A stretch of DNA of 64,000 nt from Lantana camara (taxonomy: Eukaryota; Streptophyta; Magnoliopsida; Lamiales; Verbenaceae), in the NCBI GenBank assembly GCA_037501455.1, contig CM074860.1:40992501-41056500 (forward strand). The letters are read 5' to 3'. A program made the position numbers and the translations under genes. Numbering within the stretch: position 1 is the stretch's first letter; each line of letters begins with the position of its first letter. Positions 36,101-47,183 of the stretch are shown here, piece after piece. The notes beneath the pieces are model-generated. The model was not told the DNA's origin, did no database searches, and saw only the letters and a program-made list of their open reading frames with translations.

Positions 36101-36245
36101 TGACGACGTGGTTCCGTGAGCATCCTTTTGCTCTTCTTTTGTCCCTGCTTCGTCTTGAAGGTGAGGTTTTGTTCTTTTAGTTAATATGACCTACAACCCT
36201 AATTTATATTTTGAACCCACATGCGATGTATATATATATATATAT
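33160..36245 (+). mobile_element. N1 5' LTR, first part
   Basis: The plus-strand Ty3 LTR starts TATAACATCCCGCTCG; the second copy at 49094 has TGTAACATCC, so the terminal TG has mutated to TA. It is nearly identical to 49094-52160. A donor-like CTGAG|GTAAG lies at 33915/33916 and a palindrome array at 34912-35033. It is interrupted in a TA run by copia G and resumes at 46318. A putative transcription start lies upstream of the purine-rich exon at about 33780-33915. Confidence 0.9.
34912..35033. repeat. Array of four palindromes in N1 5' LTR
   Basis: 34912-34931 is CTTGTCAC-GGCC-GTGTCAAG (one mismatch). 34948-34959 is ACATGGCCGTGT. 34988-35003 is GGACAC-GGCC-GTGTCC (perfect). 35022-35033 is ACACGGCCGTGT (perfect). 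The shared core is ACACGGCCGTGT with the self-complementary centre GGCC. The copy in the second LTR has three units. Confidence 0.93.
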
Positions 36246-36938
36246 TGTTGGAAAATATGAATCAGAAAGCAGCGGAATTTAAAAATTTTTTCCAACAAAA
36301 GGATCTTGGACTCGCAATCGTGTAACCAAATTCGTAAGGATTAGAAACTTACTTTTTTTATTGTCTTTCTTGAAGCGTTTTAAGCCACCCAAGAACGCTC
36401 TTCTCGCGGTTTGATCCCCTCTCCTTGGTAAAGCTCGAATCTTCAAACTTCTAACTTGAAGCTCTCTAGAGATAGTCCACCAACTTGACTACAATCTAAC
36501 TAGTAAGGATGCTAGTTCTCTAGTTAGTGTTTAGGCTTAACCTAGGGTTTCGTTTATCTTGGAGAAAGGATGGTGTTCAACACATGAACCAAAAGAATTG
36601 CCAATTAGCTCTAAGGGGAACTCGAGCTCCCCTATTTATAAGAAGGGAGTGGCCGAAATTCCTAGTCCTTATGGACTAGGGTTTCGGTCCCTCTCTCTCT
36701 CCTATTACTTGATCATCAAGTATTTTGAATTTGACTTTGAATTCTAATTCAAATCAACTTTCAAGAGAGCTAAAATATCCAAACTATTTTTGGATAATTT
36801 TATACTTTATTTATTTAAAAATAAATAACTTATTTTATCTAATTAATTAATTAACTAGATTATTTTTCTCCAAAATTAGACTTTCTTTGTAATTCAAAAT
36901 TAAACCAAAGTCAATTAAATAATTAACACATTTAATTA

Positions 36939-36989
<51 letters not shown>

Positions 36990-38196
36990 AGATATACATA
37001 TATACACGTGTGGGACACGTGTCACAAGGACACGTGTCACTCACGTGACCCACACGTGTGGAACCCTTTTTGGCCCGATTAACTCGTTTAATCATTTTAA
37101 AGCCTCAACTCACGTAACCAAGTTGTTGTGTGTGACCCTCTAGGTTCTCAATTCAATTAGCAGTGACCCTAATTAATTAATTCACTAATTAATTAATCAG
37201 TCCACAGATTAAACGACCATAGTCTAGCAACAGGTGTTTAACCCCTAGCTGAATTGGAATGTTCGGATTCGACAGAACCTTTAAGTCATTGATTCATGTG
37301 AGATACAATCCTCCTACTTACTATCTCTCAACCAAGATCTAGGGTAAGGGAATAATCAGAGCCCTAATAATCTGGTCTTAAAGCTAAGTGCACTTCATAT
37401 CCATTTGATCTCAATCCAAGAAACCCTTTTCTTGATGTCTTGATCTACTGCCTTGGCCAAGGACTCCATATGGCATATGAATGACTCACACAATAAGAGA
37501 TCACCTTGCATATGCAAGTGTAGGTCCTTTCTTGATTCTCATTCACTTTCATGAATCACTTGTGCAGCCCCAGCATAAGCCTTGAATCAGTTGTCTAAGG
37601 CGACACCCTTTAAAGCTTATACCTAAGACTACAGAGTTAACTCATAAAGTGACAAGGAACCTCAAGTGTTAAGGATCAATTAATCACATCAATGACTCGT
37701 GAGATTTTTCCTAATCTGGAAGTTTCCATTTCCTGAAATAGAAACTTCCTTTCCCATTTAGGAATCTTCTCACACGGGGCACCTCAGTGAACTTACTTAT
37801 TGTCATGTGTCACGCACGTATCAACTATACGCTTTGCACCTCCATGAAACAAGGTGGTCCTTCTTAAGGGCGTGATCCCACAAGCAAGCCTTAGAGGAGT
37901 CAGGTCGACACTCCCACTGTCGGTAGGACTCATCGGCTTGGAGTATTTTACTAATCATGACTTATGTGATATAGGGCTCGTTTCATGAACCATTTCACCT
38001 AAATGGTAGAGTCCTAAAGTCATCAGGATTAGGGGAGTTCTCATACATGCACAGATAAAGTAAACGCATACCAAACAAGAGCATATAAAGAAGTGTTGCC
38101 TCAATTCGTTATTTCATTCAAAGATTATCTGTGATTACAATAAGGAAAAGCACAAAGCGGATATACAATCGGCTTTCTAGGGCACTATTCCTAACA
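36246..38196 (-). repeat. Copia G 3' LTR
   Basis: It reads TGTTAGGAATAGTGCCC...TTTTCCAACA on the minus strand, 1951 bp. In element order it holds an upstream region, a G-box cluster at 37005-37058, a TA-rich region at 36941-36995 that may supply the TATA element, and about 700 bp of transcribed leader. Confidence 0.93.
37005..37058. promoter_or_regulatory. G-box cluster and TA-rich promoter in copia G LTR
   Basis: Five CACGTG motifs in 54 bp (37005, 37016, 37031, 37042, 37053), including GACACGTGTC and the 12-bp palindrome CCACACGTGTGG. A TATA-rich run follows directly in the element's direction. The other LTR keeps four (45137, 45152, 45163, 45174); the fifth is mutated to CAGGTG. The plant bZIP/bHLH core is established knowledge; the regulator here is unknown. 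Confidence 0.75.
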
Positions 38197-38212
38197 ATCT
38201 CCCACTTGCCCG
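38197..38212 (-). other. Copia G polypurine tract
   Basis: GGCAAGTGGGAGAT on the minus strand next to the 3' LTR, the same as in copies B and C. Confidence 0.85.
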
Positions 38213-39806
38213 TCAAAGCCATTCTAAAGCTACTCTAAGTCCCATCTTCTGAAGATGACCTTGGAAAGCTTCTGGACTAAGGGGTTTAGTAAGTGGATCT
38301 GCCACGTTCTCTGCTGATGTGACCCTCTCAATTAGCACATCTCCTCTTTTGATAATATCACGGATTAGGTGATACTTCCTCATAATGTGCTTGGTCCGTT
38401 GGTGAGATCTTGGTTCTCTTGCTTGAGCAACCGCCCCAGTGTTGTCACAAAACATAGTAATGGGGTCTTTCATGCTAGGAACAACATTCAACTCTTGAAT
38501 GAAGTTTCTAATCCAAACACCTTCCTTACCTGCATCATTTGCAGCTAAGTATTCGGCCTCAGTGGTCGAATCTGTAGTGGTAGTTTGCTTGGAACTCTTC
38601 CAACTCACTGCTCCACCGTTAACGCAGAAAATGTATCCTGACATTGACTTAAAATCATCTAAGTCAGATGCAAAGCTTGCATCGCAGTATGCTTAGACAG
38701 TAAGATCTTTCTGACCTCCGTAAACTAAGAATAAATCTTTAGTACTCTTCAAGTATTTAAGAATATTCTTCACGGCAGCCCAGTGACCATCTCCAGGGTC
38801 AGATTGGAAACGACTTGTAACACTAAGTGCATAAGCCACATCCGGTCGAGTACATAACATTGCATACATTATGCTACCTATTGCTGACGCATAAGGTGTA
38901 TGAGTCATTCTCTCCTTCTCAAGGTTAGTCTTAGGACACATCTTCTTTGAAAGACATGTTCCTACACTCATAGGAAGGTTCTTAACCTTTGCTGACTCAT
39001 ATTGAATCTCTTCAATACTTTGTCAATGTACATCGACTGTGATAGTCCTATTAACCTTCTAGATCTATCTCGATAGATTTTAATTCCAAGGATATAGGAC
39101 GCATCACCAAGATCTTTCATCTCGAATTGGTTTGATAACCATAACTTAGTAACTTTCATGTCATCCTTCGAATTCCCAATAAGAAGGATGTCATCAACAT
39201 AAAGTACTAAGAATTGTACTGAGGCTCCAATTCCTTTCTATACACACAGGACTCATTCGAAATTTGAATGAAGCCAAACGCTTTGACTGATTCATCAAAT
39301 CGAATGTTCCAATTCCTAGAAGCCTGTTTCAATCCATAGATTGATCTTTGGAGTTTGCAAACCTTTTGCTCACTCCCACTGAATGTGAAACCTATGGGTT
39401 GCTCCATATAAATGTCTTTATCAATGTCACCATTGAGAAAGGCAGTTTTCACATCCATTTGCCATATCTCGTAGTCATAATACGCAGCAATGGCAAGCAT
39501 GATCCGAATAGACTTTTGCATTGCAACTGGCGAAAAAGTTTCATCAAAATCCACGCAGGGTCTTTGAGTGAATCCTTTTGCAACCAATCTTGCTTTGTAG
39601 GCTGCAATGCTTCCATCAACTCCAAGCTTTCTCTTAAAGATCCATTTGCAACCTATGGGTTTGATCCCATCAGGCAAATCTACCAAGGTCCAAACTTGGT
39701 TGGAGTTCATGAAGTCCATTTCGGATTTCATGGCTTCTATCCACTGTTCAGAGTCAGAATCTGAAAGTGCCTCCTCATATGTTAAAGGATCATTATCCTT
39801 TTGAGA
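38213..39806 (-). pseudogene. Copia G reverse transcriptase and RNase H, broken
   Basis: RT motifs are clear (MKSEMDFMNSNQVWTLVDLP, VKTAFLNGDIDKDIYMEQP, YVDDILLIGN in the next frame), as are RNase H (MSGYIFCVNGGAVSWKSSKQ, FCDNTGAVAQAREPRSHQ) and the C-terminus RVALEWL. One-base-type frameshifts lie near 39225, just before YVDD, and near 39000. A stop at 38693-38695 interrupts the start of RNase H. Copia C has the same region in one open frame. Confidence 0.92.
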
Positions 39807-39878
39807 GATTTCATGGAAGAATCCATACCATCTCTCCGGCTGTCTAGGAGTGCGTTCAGAACACCTTAGAGGAGGATT

Positions 39879-42131
39879 TTAGTGTGTATCGAAATTCGTA
39901 ATTGGTTGTGGTTGGTCAGAAGGGGACGTTTCTTCAGTGGGTGGTGTGGGATCACTTTGTACTTCTTCTAGTTCTATGATCTTGCCTTTCTTTTCTTTAA
40001 GGAACGGTTCCTCCAGAAAAGTGGCATTTCTGGAAACAAACACCTTTTGCTCAGACTGATCATAGAAGTAGCATCCTGTGGATTCCCTAGGATAACCTAC
40101 AAAGTAGCATAAGTTAGAACGAGATTCTAACTTATCTCCCACTGTCCTCTTCACGTAAGCAGGACAACCCCAAATTCTTAAGTAAGAATAACTAGGGATT
40201 TTACCATGCCACATTTCATAGGGCGTTTTAGGGACTGACTTAGAGGGAACTAGATTCAAAATCTTTACTGCACTTTCTAGGGCATAACCCCAGAAAGAAG
40301 GTGGTAAGTCAGTGAAACTCATCATGGAACAAACCATATCAAGTAAGGTTCGATTCCTTCTCTCAGAAACTCCATTAAGCTGAGGAGTTCCCGGAGGAGT
40401 CCACTGAGAGATAATCCCATTATCTTTGAGATGATTAAGGAATTCTTCACCAACATATTCGCCTCCTCGATCAGATCGAAGTGCTTTGATCTTGTGACCA
40501 GTTTGGTTCACAACCTTCTTTTGAAATTCTAAGAATTTCTCAAAAGCTACAGATTTATACTTCATTAAGTATACATAACCATACCGACTAAAGTCATCAG
40601 TAAAGGTTATGAAATACTGATGATTGTTTCTAGTGCTTACACTAAGCGGTCCACAAACATCAGTATGGATCAGATCCAAGACCTCAGTGGCACGTTCCAC
40701 AGTCCCTTTAAAAGGAACTTTGGACATCTTTCCTTTGAGATAGGATTCGCAAGAAGTTAACTCTTTGAGATCATTTTCAGAGAATGATCCTAAAGTGTTT
40801 ATCTTGCTAATTCTGTTCTTGGAAATGTGTCCTAATCTAGCGTGCCATAAGGGAGCTGAAACTTTATCATCTCTCTTACGTTTAGTTTCTCGTTGTATAT
40901 TCATAATATTGATATTCTGAGTTAGATAAAGTCCATTATTTAGAGTACCGATGTGAACAGAAGAGTTGTTCCGTTTGATAAAATATTTACCATTCTTAAT
41001 ATAAGTTTCATAACCTTCACAATCTAAAATTGGAACTAAAATTATATTACGAATAATGCTCGGTACATAAAGGACTTTATTTAAGACTAACTCAAAACTA
41101 CCTAAATCTAATCTAATTGTGCCTAAAGCTCGAGCTTCAACGTTTGAGCCATCGCCGATCTTCAAGACACATTCTCCTTCTTTGAGTTGTTGGACTTCAC
41201 TTAGCATCTGTACATCATTACAGATATGAGTTCCACAACCGGTATCAAGTACCCAAGAACTAGAATTAATAGAAAGATTTACTTCAACGAGAAAGATACC
41301 TTTCTTTAGAGTAGCCTTGTACTCTGGGCAGTTTCTCCTCCAATGTCCCGCTTTGCCACAATGGAAGCAAACATCCTCTTTCTGATCACGCTTCTTCTTT
41401 TGGGCCTTCCTCTTCGAAACGCCACCAGTGGGCCTAAGGGGTTTCTTCTTCTTCTTTTGGGCTCTCTTGCCCTTACCTTTAGAAGGCCCATAAGAGGAAG
41501 ATGGAGCATTCACCATCAAAACCTTATTGTCCTTCTTGATCGTGCTTTCAGCAGTCACAAGCTGACTAATCAGCTCAGCTACAGTAGCACCAGCATGATT
41601 CATGTTGAAGTTAAGGACAAATGGGTTGAATGATGGTGGGAGCGAAGCTAGCAACAAATCCACTGAAAGCTCATCTTTCAGTGGCATGTGCATGGAAGCA
41701 AGTTTCTCAGTAAGGGCGAGAAACTTGAGTCCATATTCATGGACACTTGAACCTTCCCTCATTCTCAAGTGGAACAATTCCTTTGAAGTGTTATACCTTG
41801 TAACACGTTCATGAGGGCGGTAAAGTTGCTCTAAGTGGTCGTAAATCTCCCAAGCGAATTCCATGGCCTCATGTTGCCTTTGCAAGTCCGGAGACATGTT
41901 AGCCAACATAAGGCAACGGGCTTGGAGATTATCATCCTTCCACTTCTGAATCGCGTCCCACTCGGCCCGAGTGGGAGCCTCCCCTTCGGGACTAGGCTCC
42001 CCTTCGAAGAGAACATAAGTTCTCTTCTCATAATCTAAAATGATTTTTAGATTCCTCAGCCAATCAGAATAGTTGGGACCAGTCAACTTATTTGACTCGA
42101 GGATCGATACAAGAGGGTTTTTGGTTGCCAT
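39879..42131 (-). CDS. Copia G gag-protease-integrase polyprotein, 750 codons
   Basis: It starts at MATKNPLVSILESNKLTGPN. Capsid spans about residues 1-200, a lysine-rich linker 220-250, the zinc knuckle CFHCGKAGHWRRNC 255-268 and an aspartic protease with intact DTG at 296-298 (WVLDTGCGTHICN). A pre-integrase segment (LWHARLGHISKNRI) follows, then the integrase core with HTDVCGPLSV, FTDDFSRYGYVY and LNGVSERRNRT, and a C-terminal region with FVGYPRESTG. A stop at 39879-39881 (TAA where copies C and E have GAA-like sequence) ends the frame before reverse transcriptase. It could still yield a gag, protease and integrase product, but not a full polyprotein. Confidence 0.93.
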   Translation of the reverse strand: MATKNPLVSILESNKLTGPNYSDWLRNLKIILDYEKRTYVLFEGEPSPEGEAPTRAEWDAIQKWKDDNLQARCLMLANMSPDLQRQHEAMEFAWEIYDHLEQLYRPHERVTRYNTSKELFHLRMREGSSVHEYGLKFLALTEKLASMHMPLKDELSVDLLLASLPPSFNPFVLNFNMNHAGATVAELISQLVTAESTIKKDNKVLMVNAPSSSYGPSKGKGKRAQKKKKKPLRPTGGVSKRKAQKKKRDQKEDVCFHCGKAGHWRRNCPEYKATLKKGIFLVEVNLSINSSSWVLDTGCGTHICNDVQMLSEVQQLKEGECVLKIGDGSNVEARALGTIRLDLGSFELVLNKVLYVPSIIRNIILVPILDCEGYETYIKNGKYFIKRNNSSVHIGTLNNGLYLTQNINIMNIQRETKRKRDDKVSAPLWHARLGHISKNRISKINTLGSFSENDLKELTSCESYLKGKMSKVPFKGTVERATEVLDLIHTDVCGPLSVSTRNNHQYFITFTDDFSRYGYVYLMKYKSVAFEKFLEFQKKVVNQTGHKIKALRSDRGGEYVGEEFLNHLKDNGIISQWTPPGTPQLNGVSERRNRTLLDMVCSMMSFTDLPPSFWGYALESAVKILNLVPSKSVPKTPYEMWHGKIPSYSYLRIWGCPAYVKRTVGDKLESRSNLCYFVGYPRESTGCYFYDQSEQKVFVSRNATFLEEPFLKEKKGKIIELEEVQSDPTPPTEETSPSDQPQPITNFDTH

Positions 42132-42337
42132 TTCAAAACACGTAGAGAATCACAGAATCTATAACCTAAATGGTAAAACAGAGAACTAGTGAGCATGTTG
42201 AATTATAACGATATACAAAAGATAAGGTCTTTAATCTAATGTAGCTCCCACTGTTTTTCAAAGATCTAGAATTCCCAAAGATCTAAGAGGAATACGTTTC
42301 CCAATGGGTACTAAGATCCTAGGCATTCTACCTCGAA

Positions 42338-42657
42338 CCCACGACTCGCGGACATTCTAAGTAAGAACCCTAGGTAGGTACAACTTACCAATTCTAACAC
42401 CTTTAGAACTCTTAGTAATTGGTTTTTGCATCGCCTATCTTTCAATATGGACCCACGACTCGTGCGACATCCATATTTACTTAGGTGTTAAGCTAGACCC
42501 ATCAATCATAAGATCATGATCAAAACTTAGTTCGAACGACCCACGACTCGCGGACATCGCCCTTGCTAAAATTGACCATGAAATATTGATCATTAAAATG
42601 ATCAATTAGGTAACTAAGAACTAATAAGCTCCACTAGTTATCCCACGACTCGCGGAC
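42338..42657 (-). repeat. Four dispersed copies of a 17-bp motif in copia G leader
   Basis: CCCACGACTCGCGGACA occurs at 42338, 42540 and 42642, and as CCCACGACTCGTGCGACA at 42452. The copies are about 90-115 bp apart with unrelated spacers. Function is unknown. Confidence 0.9.
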
Positions 42658-43923
42658 AATAACTAGCTTCACTTACTAAACTTAAAACCTATTGATGGAA
42701 TGCTAGGAATTTAATTCAAAATTTGCATCTCGAATTAAATACCTATTTGTTCGAAATTAGCTTAATATTTAATGGGAATTTTCGAATCAACCGAAGAGTT
42801 GTCCGGTTCGACCTCACCAACATATATGTTATCCAATTTTATTAGTCTTGATTAATGCAAGTACACTTAAATGCATTTCAAACAAGCACATAAACAGATG
42901 ACATGTCCTAGCATGATACTAACATGTAATGATTATGGGTTCTACCTATCTTATGCGTGATATGTGGGAGCCACTCCACAATCACAAGTTCTAACATACA
43001 TGCCACATAAACAGTTTAAATCACATAGGGAAAGCGGTAACAAAATACGAGCCCTATCTCTATTACATTTTACAATTGAGATTCCCCTCCCTAACATTTT
43101 GAGGGGTCTTCACTTATGGCCTCCTTGTTACTTGAATGTGGTCCATCTTACTCCATGGGTGCATTGTCTCCAAAATGAAAATAAAACCTCACCACCTATC
43201 TCTACTCTCAAATTACAATAAAAAGAAAAAGACATAAAGTAATAAGGCTCAATCTTCATATTGGCCTTAGACAATTACACGGGGCATACCCCGGCCTCAA
43301 AACAGTAATATGGAAAGCCACATAATAAATCACATAACAGTACGCACATAAGTGAGGCTCCAACCTCAATTGAAAAACGCAACTATAGGGCTCCAACCCC
43401 AATTCAAACCATCCATGTGCATAAATTAAAACCATACATAAGACTAAACCCATGATCATCTAACATGCTTTTGCAAGAATTTAAATTTAACCAATAAATT
43501 AAAATCCTCGCCTTAAGCTCTAATAGCTTAAAACACGACTTAGATGCAATTCTTGTTCAAGAGTCTTTTCTATAAAACCCGAAAAACAATGAACTAATAA
43601 AATTCCAATTAATTTCTGAAAATTAATAATTTTATTCTTTCAATATTTTCATAAAATAAAGATTGTAATTTTTCCAAAATTTAAATCGTTTAAATTTTCA
43701 AAATCCCAATTTAAACAATTATTTCAAAAATAATTCAAATTTAATAAAATAAAATTTTTTAAGAAAAATTAAATCGGGATTGGATTGGACTAAACACGAA
43801 AATCAAGATCGAGAAACGAGGGCCAGGCCTCGCCCGCATGCCAGCCCAGGCGGACCGCACGCATCGCGCGCGAGCGAGCACGCACCACGTCGCGCACGCT
43901 TTGCCTAGGCGGGCGACAAGAGG

Positions 43924-44045
43924 CTCCCGCGCGGTTGCGGGTGGAGCAGGCGGGCGTGCTTGGGCGCGCGCCTAGGCCCTGGCGGGCAGGCCTCCCGTGC
44001 GGTTGCGGGAGGGACGGGCGGGCAGTCCCGCGCGGCTACGGGACT
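43924..44045. repeat. GC-rich hairpin cluster in copia G leader
   Basis: 43924-43943 has CTCCCGC/GCGGGTG around GCGGTT (one mismatch). 43991-44012 has CCTCCCG/CGGGAGG. 44024-44045 has AGTCCCG/CGGGACT. The cluster matches the three CCCGCGCGG-cored hairpins of copia A at 403-489, in the same relative place, about 330-450 nt from the primer-binding site. Confidence 0.88.
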
Positions 44046-44377
44046 ACTGTGCGGGACGGCGCGGGCCTGGGCCTGCGACGTCCTAGCACGCCTAGGCTCG
44101 CGTTTTTGTAACGTGATTTTCGTGTTTCAGTTCAAAACCAACAACAATCCAAAATTTAAAAAACATGATTTAAAAGGATTTCAATCAAAACGGTTTTCAA
44201 AAACATAATTTAAGAAAACAGTTTCAGAAATTCAAGAAAAATTACAGTTTCGTAATTCAGGCTTTCTAAAAGAACTCATGAATACCTAATTCGCATCTAA
44301 GCCTAAGAATTTATATCAAATTCAGAATAATTGAGACGAATCAGAAACACGATTAACGAGGTGACTCTGATAACACT

Positions 44378-45069
44378 TGTTGGAAAATACGAATCAGAAA
44401 GCAGCAGAATTTAAAAAAAATTTCCAACAAAAGGATCTTGGACTCGCAATCATGTAACCAAATTCGTAGGGATTAGAAACTTACTTTCTTAATTGTCTTT
44501 CTTGAAGCGTTTCAAGCCACCCAAGAACGCTTTTCTCGCGGCTTGATCCCCTCTCCTTGGTAAAGCTCAAATCTTCAAACTTCTAACTTGAAGCTCTCTA
44601 GAGATAGTCCACCAACTTGACTACAATCTAACTAGTAAGGATGCTAGTTCTCTAGTTAGTGTTTAGGCTTAACCTAGGGTTTCGTTTATCTTTGAGAAAG
44701 GATGGTGTTCAACACATGAACCAAAAGAATTGCCAATTAGCTCTAAGGGGAACTCGAGCTGCCCTATTTATAAGAGGGGAGTGGCCGAAATTCCTAGTCC
44801 TTATGGACTAGGGTTTCGGTCCCTCTCTCTCTCCTATTACTTGATCATCAAGTATTTTGACTTTGACTTTGAATTCTAATTCAAATCAACTTTCAAGAGA
44901 GCTAAAATATCCAAACTATTTTTGGATAATTTTATACTTTATTTATTTAAAATAAATAACTTATTTTATCTAATTAATTAATTAACAAGATTATTTTTCT
45001 CCAAAATTAGACTTTCTTTTTAATTCAAAATTAAACCAAAGTCTAATAAATAATTAACACATTTAATTA

Positions 45070-45112
<43 letters not shown>

Positions 45113-46317
45113 ATATACATATATACAGGTGTGGGACACGTGTCACAAGGACACGTGTCACTCACGTGACCCACACGTGTGGAACCCTTTTTTGCCCGAT
45201 TAACTCGTTTAATCATTTTAAAGCCTCAACTCATGTAACCAAGTTATTGTGTGTGACCCTCTAGGTTCTCAATTCAATTAGCAGTGACCCTAATTAATTA
45301 ATTCACTAATTAATTAATCAGTCCACAGATTAAACGACCATAGTCTAGCAATAGGTGTTTAACCCCTAGCTGAATTGGAATGTTCGGATTCGACAGAACC
45401 TTTAAGTCATTGATTCATGTGAGATACAATCCTCCTACTTACTATCTCTCAACCAAGATCTAGGGTAAGGGAATAATCAGAGCCCTAATAATCCGGTCTT
45501 AAAGCTAAGTGCATTTCATATCCATTTGATCTCAATCCAAGAAACCCTTTTCTTGATGTCTTGATCTACTGCCTTGGCCAAGGACTCCATATGGCATATG
45601 AATGACTCACACAATAAGAGATCACCTTGCATATGCAAGTGTAGGTCCTTTCTTGATTCTCATTCACTTTCATGAATCACTTGTGCAGCCCCAGCATAAG
45701 CCTTGAATCAGTTGTCTAAGGCGACACCCTTTAAAGCTTATACCTAAGACTACAGAGTTAACTCATAAAGTGACAAGGAACCTCAAGTCTTAAGGATCAA
45801 TTAATCACATCAATGACTCGTGAGATATTCCCTAATCTGGAAGTTTCCATTTCCTGAAATAGAAACTTCCTTTCCCATTTAGGAATCTTCTCACACGGGG
45901 CACCTCAGTGAACTTACTTATTGTCATGTATTACGCACGTATCAACTATACACTTTGCACCTCCATGAAACAAGGTGGTCCTTCTTAAGGGCGTGATCCC
46001 ACAAGCAAGCCTTAGAGGAGTCAGGTTGACACTCCCACTGTCGGTAGGACTCATCGGCTTGGAGTATTTTACTAATCATGACTTATGTGATATAGGGCTC
46101 GTTTCATGAACCATTTCACCTAAATGGTAGAGTCCTAAAGTCATCAGGATTAGGGGATTTCTCATACATGCACAGATAAAGTAACCGCATACCAAACAAG
46201 AGCATATAAAGAAGTGTTGCCTCAATTCGTTATTTCATTCAAAGATTGTCTGTGATTACAATAAGGAAAAGCACAAAGCGGATATACAATCGGCTTTCTA
46301 GGGCACTATTCCTAACA
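44378..46317 (-). repeat. Copia G 5' LTR
   Basis: 1940 bp, aligned with the 3' LTR end to end. Differences are mostly single bases, denser in the first 200 bp at the low-coordinate end, plus a length difference in the TA run (45074-45110). Confidence 0.93.
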
Positions 46318-46990
46318 TATATATATATAGATACGTGTTTAATATGTATTTTGTGGGATATGTCCCGTTTTGTCACGAGTCCTTGAAAACGTTTTCATAC
46401 GTATATACACTCTATTTTCGTTGCTCTCTTGAAAAGGTTTGATAAGTGTGTGTTTGTGTGAGCGAGATAATCTTCTTGAACCCCTCCCCCCCCCCCCCTT
46501 CAGCTTTGATTATGCTTTGTTCTTATATATGTATGAGTGCGTGTGTTAGCCCCCTCACCAGTCTTTAGGACTGACCCTCGTGGTTTTTTTCCCCTTTTTC
46601 CCCTTTTTAAGTTGCAGGTGCTTGGAGATTTGAGCTAGGCGGTTGTCTTGTGTCGTGGTTGTGGATAGCTCGAGTCCCATGCATTGTATTTTGTTTCCTT
46701 ACGCATTTTGCTAGTTTTGAAATATGTATAAACTTATGCCTTACAATTTTTTATTTTTGATAATTGTATAACTTAATTTGGCCCGGGTTGGGCATGGCAT
46801 GTATAATTGTTTTATTTACCCCTAGTTGGAAAGCATGTATGTTGAGTTATTTGAACTCCTGGTGCTTCCGCATTCGATATTTATTTTTATTGCGTGCTCT
46901 GAGTAGGGTCTAGACCGCCTAGTTTAGGTTGTGTTTTTGTTTGTCACCCGTTCGCCATGGCTTCATGCGTGGGCCGAGTACCTATTTACA
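46318..46990 (+). mobile_element. N1 5' LTR, second part
   Basis: This resumes the LTR after copia G and ends TATTTACA at 46990. It contains a run of about 14 C (46485-46498), the hairpin CAGTC-TTTAG-GACTG (46559-46573), a long pyrimidine tract and acceptor-like AAGTTGCAG|G (AG at 46616-46617). The shared block follows (CTAGGCGG at 46635, ACCGCCTAG then GTCACCCGTTCGCC near 46912-46960). Confidence 0.85.
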
Positions 46991-46998
46991 TCCTTGCG

Positions 46999-47010
46999 TG
47001 GTATCAGAGC
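46999..47010 (+). other. N1 primer-binding site
   Basis: TGGTATCAGAGC, eight bases after the LTR end, the standard initiator tRNA-Met match. The leader motif TCTAGGTCGTTCGGCTTAGG follows at 47032-47051. Confidence 0.9.
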
Positions 47011-47183
47011 TCTAGCGTCTTGTCCGGTTTGTCTAGGTCGTTCGGCTTAGGATTATGTGATTATTTGCATTCACTTTCATCATTTTGTGACTTATATTAT
47101 TTTATTTGTATTAATTGTTTACATGAACATGCACTAAACCCTTCCATGCATCGATATTTCTTGAATTGTGGTTCTTATTCTGG

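Larger units (their letters stand above)
42132..44377 (-). mobile_element. Copia G leader
   Basis: About 2.2 kb between primer-binding site and gag. The primer-binding site is at 44365-44377 (minus strand GTGTTATCAGAGT, two changes from the usual site). It contains four copies of a 17-bp motif near gag (42338-42657) and GC-rich hairpins near the primer-binding site (43924-44045). Its CpG-rich part (43800-44110) stands out against the AT-rich rest. Short open frames here are not supported. Confidence 0.85.
36246..46317 (-). mobile_element. Complete copia element G
   Basis: A 10,072-bp Ty1/copia element with two LTRs (36246-38196 and 44378-46317), primer-binding site, leader, gag-pol and polypurine tract. 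It is flanked by TATAT on both sides (36241-36245, 46318-46322). It inserted in a TA run of the N1 5' LTR. The LTRs are nearly identical with scattered single-base differences, so the insertion is recent. Gag-pol has at least two stops and two frameshifts, so it could move now only with proteins from another copy. The lineage is not certain; the long LTRs and gag type suggest a Tork/Angela-like group. Confidence 0.95.

Noticed and set aside
46485..46498. Run of about 14 C near the N1 LTR 3' end
   Set aside because: Interesting only as a mutable tract; its absence from related LTRs suggests slippage, and its length may be a sequencing error.
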